Assembly: GCA_016866815.1 (NCBI GenBank)
Contig: VGKZ01000030.1
Span: 1 to 11,189, forward strand
DNA: 11,189 nucleotides
Direction of reading: 5' to 3'
From: Candidatus Peregrinibacteria bacterium
Lineage (GTDB): Bacteria; Patescibacteriota; Gracilibacteria; Peribacterales; Peribacteraceae
The first letter of the stretch is position 1. Every line of letters begins with the position of its first letter. Both the position numbers and the translations under genes were made by a program. This document shows, one piece after another, positions 1 to 6,349 of the stretch. The notes below the pieces were generated by a model. The model saw only the letters and a program-made list of their open reading frames with translations, had not been told where the DNA came from and did no database searches.

Positions 1-1
1 T

Positions 2-361
2 GCTCCGGAGTACGCAGAGGGCATGTGGCGCATCCTACAACAGGAGAAGCCCGATGATTACCTCCTTGCGACGGGCAGAACGGCGTCCGTGCGCGAGTTT
101 CTTGAGTTGTGCCTGATGCGGATGGGGTACGCGTTCGAGACGAAAGGGGAGGGCCTCGAAGAGAAGTACATCGATACGAAAACCGGGAAGGTCATCGTGG
201 AGATCGATACGCTCTACCACCGCCCTGCGGAAGTCGATGCGTTGCTTGGTGATCCTTCCAAAGCGAAACGCGAACTCGGATGGGAAGCAAAGACCACTCT
301 CGAACAACTTGCGGACATCATGCTGCAGGCGGACTGTACGCTCTTCGGCGTCTCTCTGTAG
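2..361 (+). CDS. gmd: GDP-mannose 4,6-dehydratase, C-terminal part (5' end outside window)
   Basis: The reading frame is open from base 2, before the first internal ATG at 23, so this is the last 119 codons of a gene beginning upstream. Gmd converts GDP-D-mannose to GDP-4-dehydro-6-deoxy-D-mannose in the cytoplasm, the branch point to GDP-fucose, GDP-rhamnose and related sugars. The visible part matches the family's C-terminal substrate-binding region: the LQQEKPDDYLLATG and SVREF segments, then an RPAEVDALLGDPSKAKRELGW segment that is close to a family signature. The Rossmann domain and catalytic YxxxK lie outside the window. The TAG stop is followed after three bases by the stop of the convergent dehydrogenase gene, leaving no room for a separate terminator. 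The family call is secure. Which reductase or epimerase uses the product cannot be told here. Confidence 0.93.
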   Translation, partial: APEYAEGMWRILQQEKPDDYLLATGRTASVREFLELCLMRMGYAFETKGEGLEEKYIDTKTGKVIVEIDTLYHRPAEVDALLGDPSKAKRELGWEAKTTLEQLADIMLQADCTLFGVSL

Positions 362-364
362 GTC

Positions 365-1639
365 TTACAGGGCGAGGTACTTCCTGCCCGCTGCTTCGAC
401 CGCTTTGCGATCCAGTACGGATTTCAGGTCGTAGATGACACCCCCATCTTTCTTCGTCGCGTCGATATAGGCTTGTGTACCGATGGTGAGGAATTCTTTG
501 TGTTTGACGAGGAGGATGACTGCATCGAATGGTCCACTGGCGATCGTCCCACGGGGGCACGGCATCCGATCCCATTGGTCTTCCGCAACGTGTGGATCGT
601 CCGCGCATACATCGCATCCCGCCTTCTTGAGCGCTTCGACCACCGCATGGGACTGACTGTTGCGTGTATCGGGAATGTTTTCCTTGAATGTGAGTCCGAG
701 GACGAGGATGCGCTTGCTCTTCCCCGAACTGCCGAGTGCTGCGAGCGTTTCCCCGGCAACAATGTCCGCCATGCGGTCATTGACTGCTCTGCCCGCGGCG
801 ATGACATGTGTGGTCATGCCGAGCATTTCGGCTTTCTCGACGAGGTAGTACGGGTCGACGCCGATGCAGTGCCCGCCGACGAGTCCCGGCTGGAACTTGA
901 GGAAGTTCCACTTGGTTCCGGCAGCTGTGAGAACGTCGGTCGTCGCGATGCCGAGCTTGTGACACATCATCGCGATTTCATTGACGAAGGCGATGTTGAG
1001 ATCGCGTTGTGCATTTTCAATGGCTTTGGCCATCTCCGCCGTCTTGATGTCCGGTGCACGGTGAATACCTGCGGTGACAATTGCTCCATAGAGCGCACAG
1101 AGTGTGTCCGTTGTTTTTTCGTCCTGTCCCGAGACGATCTTCATGATCTTGTCGATCGTATGCTCTCTGTCGCCCGGGTTGATCCGCTCGGGGCTGTAGC
1201 CCAGCGTGAAGTCCGTACCGCAGATCATGCCAGACATCTTCTCCAGGATCGGCCCGCAGATTTCCTCGGTTGTTCCGGGGTAGACAGTGGACTCGTAGAC
1301 CACAATCACTCCCTTTTTCATGTGCTTTCCCACCGTTTCAGATGCTCTGATGACCGGCGTCAGATCAGGTTTCTTTTTCTCATCGACCGGTGTCGGAATC
1401 GCCATGATGACCACATCACACTCCTTGATGATCACCGGGTTCGTCGAAAACATCATCGTCGTATTCTTCAGATCCTGATCGGCGATCTCTCCCGTGCGGT
1501 CATGACCGGCCTTCAGTTCGTCGATGCGCTTCTGATTGATATCAAAACCGCGTACCGCGTACCCTTTCTTCGCAAAGGCGTTTGCGAGAGGCAGGCCGAC
1601 GTATCCCAAGCCGACGACACCGAGAGTGGGGTTTTGCAT
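365..1639 (-). CDS. tviB: UDP-N-acetyl-hexosamine 6-dehydrogenase, TviB/WbpO type
   Basis: A cytoplasmic NAD-dependent nucleotide-sugar dehydrogenase of 424 residues, the normal length for the UDP-Glc/GDP-Man dehydrogenase superfamily. Seen directly: an N-terminal Rossmann motif GLGYVGLP (10-17), YESTVYPGTTEE (115-126), GYSPERINPGD (147-157), the central ENAQRDLNIA helix (208-217), the catalytic cysteine Cys258 in GGHCIGVDPYYL (255-266), and the C-terminal GLTFKENIPDTRN segment (315-327). The GHCIGVDPYYL form of the active site is typical of TviB/WbpO enzymes that oxidise UDP-GlcNAc or UDP-GalNAc to the uronic acid, not of UDP-glucose dehydrogenase, which is encoded separately at 8827-10209. 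The exact substrate is inferred. The ATG start has no Shine-Dalgarno but has a TAGACT box 8 bases upstream. The gene is convergent with gmd and divergent from gtrA. Confidence 0.88.
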   Translation of the reverse strand: MQNPTLGVVGLGYVGLPLANAFAKKGYAVRGFDINQKRIDELKAGHDRTGEIADQDLKNTTMMFSTNPVIIKECDVVIMAIPTPVDEKKKPDLTPVIRASETVGKHMKKGVIVVYESTVYPGTTEEICGPILEKMSGMICGTDFTLGYSPERINPGDREHTIDKIMKIVSGQDEKTTDTLCALYGAIVTAGIHRAPDIKTAEMAKAIENAQRDLNIAFVNEIAMMCHKLGIATTDVLTAAGTKWNFLKFQPGLVGGHCIGVDPYYLVEKAEMLGMTTHVIAAGRAVNDRMADIVAGETLAALGSSGKSKRILVLGLTFKENIPDTRNSQSHAVVEALKKAGCDVCADDPHVAEDQWDRMPCPRGTIASGPFDAVILLVKHKEFLTIGTQAYIDATKKDGGVIYDLKSVLDRKAVEAAGRKYLAL

Positions 1640-1647
1640 GCTGCAGC

Positions 1648-1653
1648 AGTCTA
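1648..1653 (-). promoter_or_regulatory. Candidate -10 box for the TviB-like gene
   Basis: On the minus strand TAGACT ends 8 bases before the ATG at 1639. A transcript would begin at or within a base or two of the start codon. No convincing -35 is seen (the hexamer 17 bases further up reads TTTCCT). No Shine-Dalgarno precedes the ATG. Support comes from the same arrangement at seven other genes in the window. Confidence 0.45.
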
Positions 1654-1660
1654 CCGATGG

Positions 1661-1735
1661 AAAGAAATCGAGGAAACAAAAGAAATCGAGGATAATTCCG
1701 GATATTCGTCGTATTCGTTAGTTTCTTTGGTTTCC
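1661..1735. repeat. Short direct and inverted repeats in the divergent promoter region
   Basis: The 14-mer AAAGAAATCGAGGA occurs at 1661-1674 and exactly again at 1679-1692. GGAAACAAAAGAAA at 1672-1685 and TTTCTTTGGTTTCC at 1722-1735 form an inverted repeat with one mismatch in 14 and a 36-base loop containing ATTCG words. The stretch lies between two divergent genes and overlaps the probable upstream parts of both promoters. It could be an operator region or simple low-complexity repeat growth; the sequence does not decide. Confidence 0.6.
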
Positions 1736-1755
1736 CGCTCACAGGCTTGTATAGT
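1727..1755 (+). promoter_or_regulatory. Candidate promoter of gtrA
   Basis: TTGGTT (1727-1732) and TATAGT (1750-1755) are separated by 17 bases. The -10 box ends 8 bases before the ATG at 1764, so the predicted transcript is leaderless or nearly so. The -35 box overlaps the right arm of the inverted repeat at 1722-1735, so a factor binding that repeat could affect this promoter. Confidence 0.55.
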
Positions 1756-1763
1756 CACGCAAC

Positions 1764-2168
1764 ATGATTCGTCTCCTGCTCATCGAACGGCCAAAGACCG
1801 CACATATGCAGTTTATGCGGTACTTCTTCGTCGGAGGCACTGCTGCTGTCGTGGACTTGCTCGTCTATACGGTGCTTCTGAAGTATGCGGGTTTCCACTA
1901 CGCATCCGCGGCATTCGTCGGATATATGCTGGGGCTCGCGTGGAACCATCTGCTCTGCATCTACTGGGTGTTCGAAAGCAAGCATCACCGCTCGAAGGAA
2001 GTCATGATGGTGTTTCTCATAGCGTTGGGCGGATTGCTCTGGACGTGGGGGATTCTCTACGCGCTCATCAGTCTTTTCGGAGTGGATGAAGTGATTGCGA
2101 AGATGATTTCCCAGATCATTGTGCTCCTGTGGAATTTCGGCATGAGAAAGGTATATGTCTTTCACTAA
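1764..2168 (+). CDS. gtrA: Stand-alone GtrA-family membrane protein
   Basis: A 134-residue hydrophobic protein with four probable membrane segments (about 21-39, 45-66, 80-103 and 109-126), the standard GtrA size and topology. Family features include the FMRYFFVGGTAAVVDLLVY opening, a conserved Trp-Asn pair at 60-61, and the closing WNFGMRKVYVFH. The best-studied members, GtrA of Shigella phages, are thought to flip polyprenyl-phosphate-linked sugars across the inner membrane. Other members have no assigned role. The start at 1764 fits the TATAGT box 8 bases upstream. An alternative ATG at 1806 would remove 14 mostly charged residues before the first helix and cannot be excluded. A second GtrA domain is fused to the glycosyltransferase at 4899-5990, so this copy may serve a different lipid-linked sugar. 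Confidence 0.88.
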   Translation: MIRLLLIERPKTAHMQFMRYFFVGGTAAVVDLLVYTVLLKYAGFHYASAAFVGYMLGLAWNHLLCIYWVFESKHHRSKEVMMVFLIALGGLLWTWGILYALISLFGVDEVIAKMISQIIVLLWNFGMRKVYVFH

Positions 2169-2227
2169 GGCCGAAGCAGCCTCTGTTGAAAGCATGGTAA
2201 TTTCCGCCGGATGAGTGCATTTCGCGT

Positions 2228-2233
2228 TATAGT
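2228..2233 (+). promoter_or_regulatory. Candidate -10 box deciding the GTG start of the FAD gene
   Basis: TATAGT ends exactly 6 bases before GTG at 2240, which would place the transcription start on the first base of the start codon. No -35-like hexamer is seen at 15-19 bases spacing. There is no Shine-Dalgarno before the GTG, which favours leaderless translation. Confidence 0.5.
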
Positions 2234-2239
2234 ACGTTC

Positions 2240-3931
2240 GTGCAGAAAAAAGTAGCCATCATCGCGGGTGCAGGTCCTGCTGGCCTTACCGCAGCGTACG
2301 AACTTCTCAAGCGAACGGATATTCATCCGATTGTCTTGGAATCAACCCAGGCGATCGGTGGTATTGCGCAGACGTTCAATCACAAAGGCAACCGCATCGA
2401 CATTGGCGGGCACCGGTTCTTCAGCAAGGACAAGCGCGTAATGGATTGGTGGTTCAATATCCTGCCGATGCAGGGCGCGCCTGCGGCGGACACCGCCGAA
2501 CTCGGTCATGAGATTGACTATGCTGCGGAAGCGGTCGTTGATTACCTGTGTCCGCGGTGTGCTCCTGAGGACAAGGCCGACGGTAAAACCACGATGTTCA
2601 CACATCCTGCACCCGATCCGGAGAAACATCACGATGTCATGCTCCAGCGTCCGCGCAAGTCCCGCATCTATTACAAGAGATCGTTTTTTCCCTATCCCAT
2701 CGGTATCACTCTCTCTGTCGCGGCGCGCCTCGGCTGGATCAATACGTTCCTGATCGGCATGAGTTACATCAAGTCGCAGGTCTTTCCGGAAAAAGACGAG
2801 ACATACCTCGATGGGTTCTTCAAGAACCGCTTCGGTTGTCGTCTCTACGAAACATTCTTCAGGGATTACACCGAGAAGGTCTGGGGAGTTCCCTGTAACC
2901 AAATCAAAGCGGATTGGGGTGCGCAGCGCATCAAAGGGCTTTCACTCAAGCGGGCGGTCGTCCATGCGGTGCGCGATCTCCTCAGCAGTGACTTCACCAA
3001 AGCGCAGGAGGAACGCGAAACCAGTCTCATCACACGCTTCTACTATCCGAAATTTGGTCCGGGACAGATGTGGGAAAAAGTTTCCGAGCAGGTACAGGCG
3101 TGTGGGGGAGAGGTGAAAATGGGGAGACGAGTGGTAGGTGTCCGGTGGACGAAGGACGCAGAGGACTCAGAGGAACATATCCCTGCGAAGGTCGTCAGTG
3201 TTACCGTCGAAAATACCGAGACCGGTGATACAGAAGAGGTCGCCTGCGATTACTTCTTCTCCACGATGCCAGTCCGGCATTTCATCGCGCAGATGCACCC
3301 GCAGCCACCTCCCCGCGTGGTTGAAGTTGCCGAGGGGCTTATCTACCGTGATTTTCTTACGGTGGGATTGCTTCTGAAAAAATTGAATGTGCAGGAGAAG
3401 GGAAAGAAACCGGCTGCCACCATTCCCGATAACTGGATTTACATTCAGGAAGGGGATGTGAAGGTCGGTCGCGTGCAGATTTTCAATAACTGGAGCCCGT
3501 ACATGGTCGATGACCGAAGAAATACTGTTTGGATCGGGCTCGAGTACTTCGTGAACGAGGGCGACGAGCTCTGGATCAAGGAAGACAAGGACATGATCGC
3601 ACTCGGTATAGAGGAAATGGTGAAGATCGGGTTCATCGAGAAGGCCGATGTGCTCGATGCGTGCGTGCTGCGCATGCCGAAGGCCTATCCTGCGTACTTC
3701 GGCAGCTACGATCAGCTGCACGTTGTGAAGGATTACACACTGCAGTTCTCCAATCTCTTTCTCATCGGCCGCAATGGCATGCACCGGTACAACAATCAGG
3801 ATCACAGCATGCTCACGGCGATGACTGCGGTAGATAACATCGTCGCAGGACGTACAGAGCATTCAAATCTCTGGGACGTGAACGCTGAGCGCGTGTATCA
3901 CGAGGAGAAGGGGGTCGGGAAGGGGGATTAG
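2240..3931 (+). CDS. FAD/NAD(P)-binding oxidoreductase, UDP-galactopyranose-mutase-like
   Basis: A 563-residue flavoprotein of the amine-oxidase/protoporphyrinogen-oxidase/UGM superfamily, close to the uncharacterised group known as PRK07208. Seen directly: the FAD-binding GAGPAGLTAAYELL (10-23), the acidic end of the second strand at Glu34, IDIGGHRFFSK (53-63), FRDYTEKVWGVPC (207-219), ADWGAQRIKGLSL (224-236) and the C-terminal FAD-contacting GRNGMHRYNNQDHSM (510-524). These proteins often occur in polysaccharide loci and are assumed to act on a nucleotide- or lipid-linked sugar; no reaction is established. Compared with my memory of the family, residues about 78-136 look like an extra segment, including a CPRC pair (Cys104, Cys107). 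The GTG start is chosen because it begins just before the FAD strand and sits 6 bases after TATAGT. The stop overlaps that of the convergent epimerase by 4 bases. Confidence 0.85.
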   Translation: MQKKVAIIAGAGPAGLTAAYELLKRTDIHPIVLESTQAIGGIAQTFNHKGNRIDIGGHRFFSKDKRVMDWWFNILPMQGAPAADTAELGHEIDYAAEAVVDYLCPRCAPEDKADGKTTMFTHPAPDPEKHHDVMLQRPRKSRIYYKRSFFPYPIGITLSVAARLGWINTFLIGMSYIKSQVFPEKDETYLDGFFKNRFGCRLYETFFRDYTEKVWGVPCNQIKADWGAQRIKGLSLKRAVVHAVRDLLSSDFTKAQEERETSLITRFYYPKFGPGQMWEKVSEQVQACGGEVKMGRRVVGVRWTKDAEDSEEHIPAKVVSVTVENTETGDTEEVACDYFFSTMPVRHFIAQMHPQPPPRVVEVAEGLIYRDFLTVGLLLKKLNVQEKGKKPAATIPDNWIYIQEGDVKVGRVQIFNNWSPYMVDDRRNTVWIGLEYFVNEGDELWIKEDKDMIALGIEEMVKIGFIEKADVLDACVLRMPKAYPAYFGSYDQLHVVKDYTLQFSNLFLIGRNGMHRYNNQDHSMLTAMTAVDNIVAGRTEHSNLWDVNAERVYHEEKGVGKGD

Positions 3932-4851
3932 GTGTTTTTTTTGTACCACTCCACACTCAATTCAATGCCTTTATCAAACGGCGTCTGCGGGTTGTACCCA
4001 AAGGTTGTTTTGGCCTTCGAAATATCCGCGATGTAGTGCGTTACCTCTCCTGTTCGTGCATTGCCGATTTCGATCTTGGAAGTACTCTTGAGAAGTTCCT
4101 TCATGCGTTCGGCGAGATGCAGGATGGTTGTCCCTTCGCCGTACGCCAGGTTGTACGTACTATTCTTCGCTTTGTCCCAGTTTGCGATCGCTTTCATCAC
4201 ACCCTGTACAGCGTCATCGATGTAGGTGAAATCAAGACACTTGTCCCTGCCGAACACCTTCAGGGTGTTGCCTGCCTTCGCTTCACGGAAAAAGAGGGGG
4301 ACCACGCGGACGCTATCATCGTACATGCCGTACACGTTGCTGAAGCGGATGATAATTGTCTCAATCCCGTAGCAGCGTCTGTAGGCTTCGAAGAACGCTT
4401 CACCGGCGATCTTGCTTGCGGTGTAGGGACTCTCGCAGGTCATGAAATGCGCTTTGCCTTCGTCGTACTTCTGTCCGTCGGGCAGATGGATGTTGCCGTA
4501 GGTTTCGCGCGACGACGCGAACATCATTTTCTTGATGCCGTTCTTTCGAGCAAATTCCAGGATATTGAATGTGTCCAGGCAGTTATCGAGTGCGCGGTCC
4601 GGATGCTCCACGAGTTCGTACACGCGGGCATTTGCGGCAAGATGAATGATGAGATCGGCTTTGAGCTGTGCGCTGTGCGCTTCTATTTGTACAGCATCCC
4701 GCAAATCAATATTCACACGAATAGCTTCAACATCGGTATTCCACTTACACGGTTCCCAGTCCGCACCAACGACGGTATGCCCCTCTGCCTTGAGTTTTTC
4801 GCACAGGCGGGTGCCGATGGTGCCGGAGGAGCCGGTAACCAGGATTTTCAT
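3928..4851 (-). CDS. NAD-dependent nucleotide-sugar epimerase/dehydratase (extended SDR)
   Basis: A 307-residue cytoplasmic extended short-chain dehydrogenase/reductase. It has the NAD-binding GSSGTIG (7-13), the HLAANARV segment (70-77), a Ser-rich active-site strand FASSRETYGN (111-120), the catalytic pair Tyr143/Lys147 in YTASK, RFSNVYG (169-175) and DFTYIDDAVQG (207-217). These mark a nucleotide-sugar 4-epimerase, 4,6-dehydratase or 4-keto reductase. The C-terminal domain is too variable to name the substrate by eye. It could act on the Gmd product or on a UDP-sugar made nearby. The ATG is followed directly by the KILVTG strand. A TACCGT box ends 7 bases upstream, and GAGGG directly abuts the ATG, too close to work as a normal Shine-Dalgarno. 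The gene is divergent from the DPM1-like glycosyltransferase. Confidence 0.85.
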   Translation of the reverse strand: MKILVTGSSGTIGTRLCEKLKAEGHTVVGADWEPCKWNTDVEAIRVNIDLRDAVQIEAHSAQLKADLIIHLAANARVYELVEHPDRALDNCLDTFNILEFARKNGIKKMMFASSRETYGNIHLPDGQKYDEGKAHFMTCESPYTASKIAGEAFFEAYRRCYGIETIIIRFSNVYGMYDDSVRVVPLFFREAKAGNTLKVFGRDKCLDFTYIDDAVQGVMKAIANWDKAKNSTYNLAYGEGTTILHLAERMKELLKSTSKIEIGNARTGEVTHYIADISKAKTTFGYNPQTPFDKGIELSVEWYKKNT

Positions 4852-4858
4852 CCCTCTT

Positions 4859-4892
4859 ACGGTAGCGGAGAAACCCGATTCTCCGCTACGGT
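4859..4892. promoter_or_regulatory. Divergent promoter pair built around a perfect dyad
   Basis: The 47-base gap between the two divergent genes contains a perfect 11-base inverted repeat, GTAGCGGAGAA (4862-4872) and TTCTCCGCTAC (4879-4889), with a 6-base loop. The 7-mer TACGGTA occurs as a direct repeat at 4858-4864 and 4887-4893. This places an outward -10-like box at each end: TACCGT on the minus strand (4859-4864), 7 bases before the epimerase ATG, and TACGGT on the plus strand (4887-4892), 6 bases before the glycosyltransferase GTG. The -35 regions would have to overlap, so the two promoters should compete. The dyad could be an operator. It is not placed to end either gene. Confidence 0.55.
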
Positions 4893-4898
4893 ATTGCC

Positions 4899-5990
4899 GT
4901 GCTTTCTTTGATCCTCCCCACCTTCAATGAGGCCAAAAACCTTCCTGTGCTTCTCCCGAAGATCGAGGCGGCTCTCCAAGGTGTCCCCCATGAAGTGATC
5001 GTGGTGGACGATGACAGTCCCGATCGCACGTGGGAGGTTGCGCAGGAGATGGGTCAGCATTTGGACGATCTCCATGTCATTCGCCGTGTCGGCCGCAGGG
5101 GACTCTCCTCGGCGGTCATCGAGGGGTTTCTCTCTGCGAAGGGCGCTCAACTTGTCGTGATGGATGCAGACGGACAGCACGACATCGCTGTCATCGGCAA
5201 ACTGGCGAAAGCTGTGCAGGATGGCGCTGGCATCGCCATCGGTTCGCGGTACATAGAAGGGGGAAGTGTGGGAAAATGGGATGAACGGCGCCATACCCTG
5301 AGCCGCATTGCAACGAAGCTCGCAATCGCTCTCTGTAAAGTGAAAGTGAAGGATCCGATGAGCGGATTTTTTGCGATCGACCGTGATCTCTTCCAGAAAA
5401 TCGTTACTTCCCTGAACCCTAAGGGTTTCAAAATTCTTCTCGATCTTCTGGTGCACCTGCCTCGCGGCATCAAGGTCGTCGAAATGCCGTTCGCCTTTGC
5501 AGAACGACTCCATGGAGAAAGCAAGCTCTCGAGGAAGGTGCAGATCGAATTCATCGAGTATCTCTACGACGTCACGTTTGGCAAGTACATACCGTTGGTG
5601 TTCGTGAAGTACTGCATCGTCGGGTCCCTCGGAGTTATTGTTAACCTCGTTGCGTACATGTTGTTCGCGCAGTTCGCACGTGGAGGAGGGGAATTAAGCG
5701 TTCTTGGTTTCGGATGGTCGGTTATCGGTGCCATTGAAGTGGCCATTGTTTTCAATTTCCTTTTGAACAACCTCTGGACGTTCGCGCACGTGAAGCTCAA
5801 GGGCATCCGTGCCGTGACCGGTTTCCTCAAGTTCAATGCTGCATGTTTGTTTGGTGCTCTCGCAAACTATGCCGTGAGTTCCTATCTCTTCGCGTTCGGC
5901 ATGAAGGAACTGGTAGCTGTCACCGTGGGCGCGTTCACGGGAGTTGTATGGAATTACACCATGAGCCGGCTGTTTGCGTGGAAGGCCTGA
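4899..5990 (+). CDS. DPM1-like family 2 glycosyltransferase fused to a GtrA domain
   Basis: A 363-residue fusion. Residues 1-225 are a GT-A fold family 2 transferase of the dolichol/polyprenyl-phosphate mannose synthase type: LPTFNEAKNL (6-15), the nucleotide-binding DDDSPDRT (37-44), the metal-binding DADGQHD (89-95), GSRY (115-118) and DPMSGFFA (152-159). Residues about 233-361 form a GtrA domain with four hydrophobic segments, ending WNYTMSRLFAW. Such fusions are thought to transfer a hexose from GDP- or UDP-sugar to polyprenyl phosphate at the inner membrane face, with the GtrA part aiding flipping. The sugar is unknown. The GTG start is chosen because the first strand begins at once and a TACGGT box lies 6 bases upstream; no Shine-Dalgarno is visible. 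The gene is followed after 59 bases by the small-protein/GT-C pair, the likely consumer of its product. Confidence 0.88.
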   Translation: MLSLILPTFNEAKNLPVLLPKIEAALQGVPHEVIVVDDDSPDRTWEVAQEMGQHLDDLHVIRRVGRRGLSSAVIEGFLSAKGAQLVVMDADGQHDIAVIGKLAKAVQDGAGIAIGSRYIEGGSVGKWDERRHTLSRIATKLAIALCKVKVKDPMSGFFAIDRDLFQKIVTSLNPKGFKILLDLLVHLPRGIKVVEMPFAFAERLHGESKLSRKVQIEFIEYLYDVTFGKYIPLVFVKYCIVGSLGVIVNLVAYMLFAQFARGGGELSVLGFGWSVIGAIEVAIVFNFLLNNLWTFAHVKLKGIRAVTGFLKFNAACLFGALANYAVSSYLFAFGMKELVAVTVGAFTGVVWNYTMSRLFAWKA

Positions 5991-6037
5991 TGTTCATAGG
6001 GGAGCGATAGAGTATAGCGACATCACCTTTTCTGAGG

Positions 6038-6043
6038 TAGGGT
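6038..6043 (+). promoter_or_regulatory. Candidate -10 box selecting ATG 6050
   Basis: TAGGGT ends 6 bases before ATG at 6050, the same spacing seen at several other genes here. A GAGG at 6034-6037 could instead act as a Shine-Dalgarno for an in-frame GTG at 6044. A TATAGC at 6013-6018 is a second possible -10 that would give a leadered transcript. This is the least clear promoter in the set. Confidence 0.35.
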
Positions 6044-6049
6044 GTGCGC

Positions 6050-6349
6050 ATGTCCGGAAACCTGTTGTGGCGGATGTTCTGGGGTACCTGCGGCGTCGTT
6101 GCCTGCACCCTTCTCCTGAAGATCTGGCCCCTTGTTCCCATGGTGATCTCCGCCGAGACGCGGGAGCGTGTTCGGACCACGGTGGAGGGTACTGCAGCCC
6201 GTGAGGGATGGCTGCTTTCCGATATCGTTCTCCTCAGTGTTTCTCCGGAGACACTCAGACTTGCGTACCGTCCGCACTTGCGCGGTCCCGACAGTGATGA
6301 CTGTTTGGAGTTGCATACCTATACCGGCACTCTCCGTCCATGCCCGTAG
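6050..6349 (+). CDS. Small single-span membrane protein, unknown function
   Basis: A 99-residue protein I do not recognise. It has one strongly hydrophobic segment at about residues 8-32, followed by a roughly 67-residue polar tail with two cysteines near the end (in DDCLEL and LRPCP). With only a short leader before the helix, it is probably membrane-anchored at its N terminus; which side the tail lies on is uncertain. The last 10 bases overlap the start of the GT-C-like gene in another frame, so the two are very likely translated from one message and may work together. Start choice: ATG 6050 by analogy with the -10 spacing of neighbouring genes. GTG 6044 would add two residues. The overlap and the helix make it a credible gene, but there is no family evidence. 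Confidence 0.6.
   Translation: MSGNLLWRMFWGTCGVVACTLLLKIWPLVPMVISAETRERVRTTVEGTAAREGWLLSDIVLLSVSPETLRLAYRPHLRGPDSDDCLELHTYTGTLRPCP

Noticed and set aside
473..2089. A 538-codon open frame on the plus strand, antisense to the TviB-like gene and overlapping gtrA out of frame.
   Set aside because: The translation is rich in Arg, Cys, His and Asp with no domain or motif, while the opposite strand encodes an obvious full-length dehydrogenase and the other plus frame a clear GtrA. It is a shadow of GC-biased codon use.
3155..3172. Tandem 9-mers GACGCAGAG/GACTCAGAG in the FAD gene.
   Set aside because: Only two copies in a variable acidic loop (DAEDSEE). They may be a trace of simple-repeat growth but are too short to report as an element.
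3167..3862. A 231-codon minus-strand frame inside the FAD gene.
   Set aside because: It is antisense to a well-conserved flavoprotein, has no recognisable motif, and its composition is typical of a shadow frame.
3931..3942. A T run after the FAD gene as an intrinsic terminator.
   Set aside because: No stem precedes it, and the run is the end of the convergent SDR gene (Lys-Lys-Asn codons).
4036..4911. A 291-codon plus-strand frame antisense to the SDR gene.
   Set aside because: The minus strand carries all the SDR motifs in order. This frame has none and would run into the glycosyltransferase start.
6044..6046. GTG as start of the small membrane protein.
   Set aside because: The GTG lies directly after the TAGGGT box, whereas ATG 6050 has the 6-base gap seen at other genes. 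GAGG at 6034-6037 keeps the GTG as a weak alternative.
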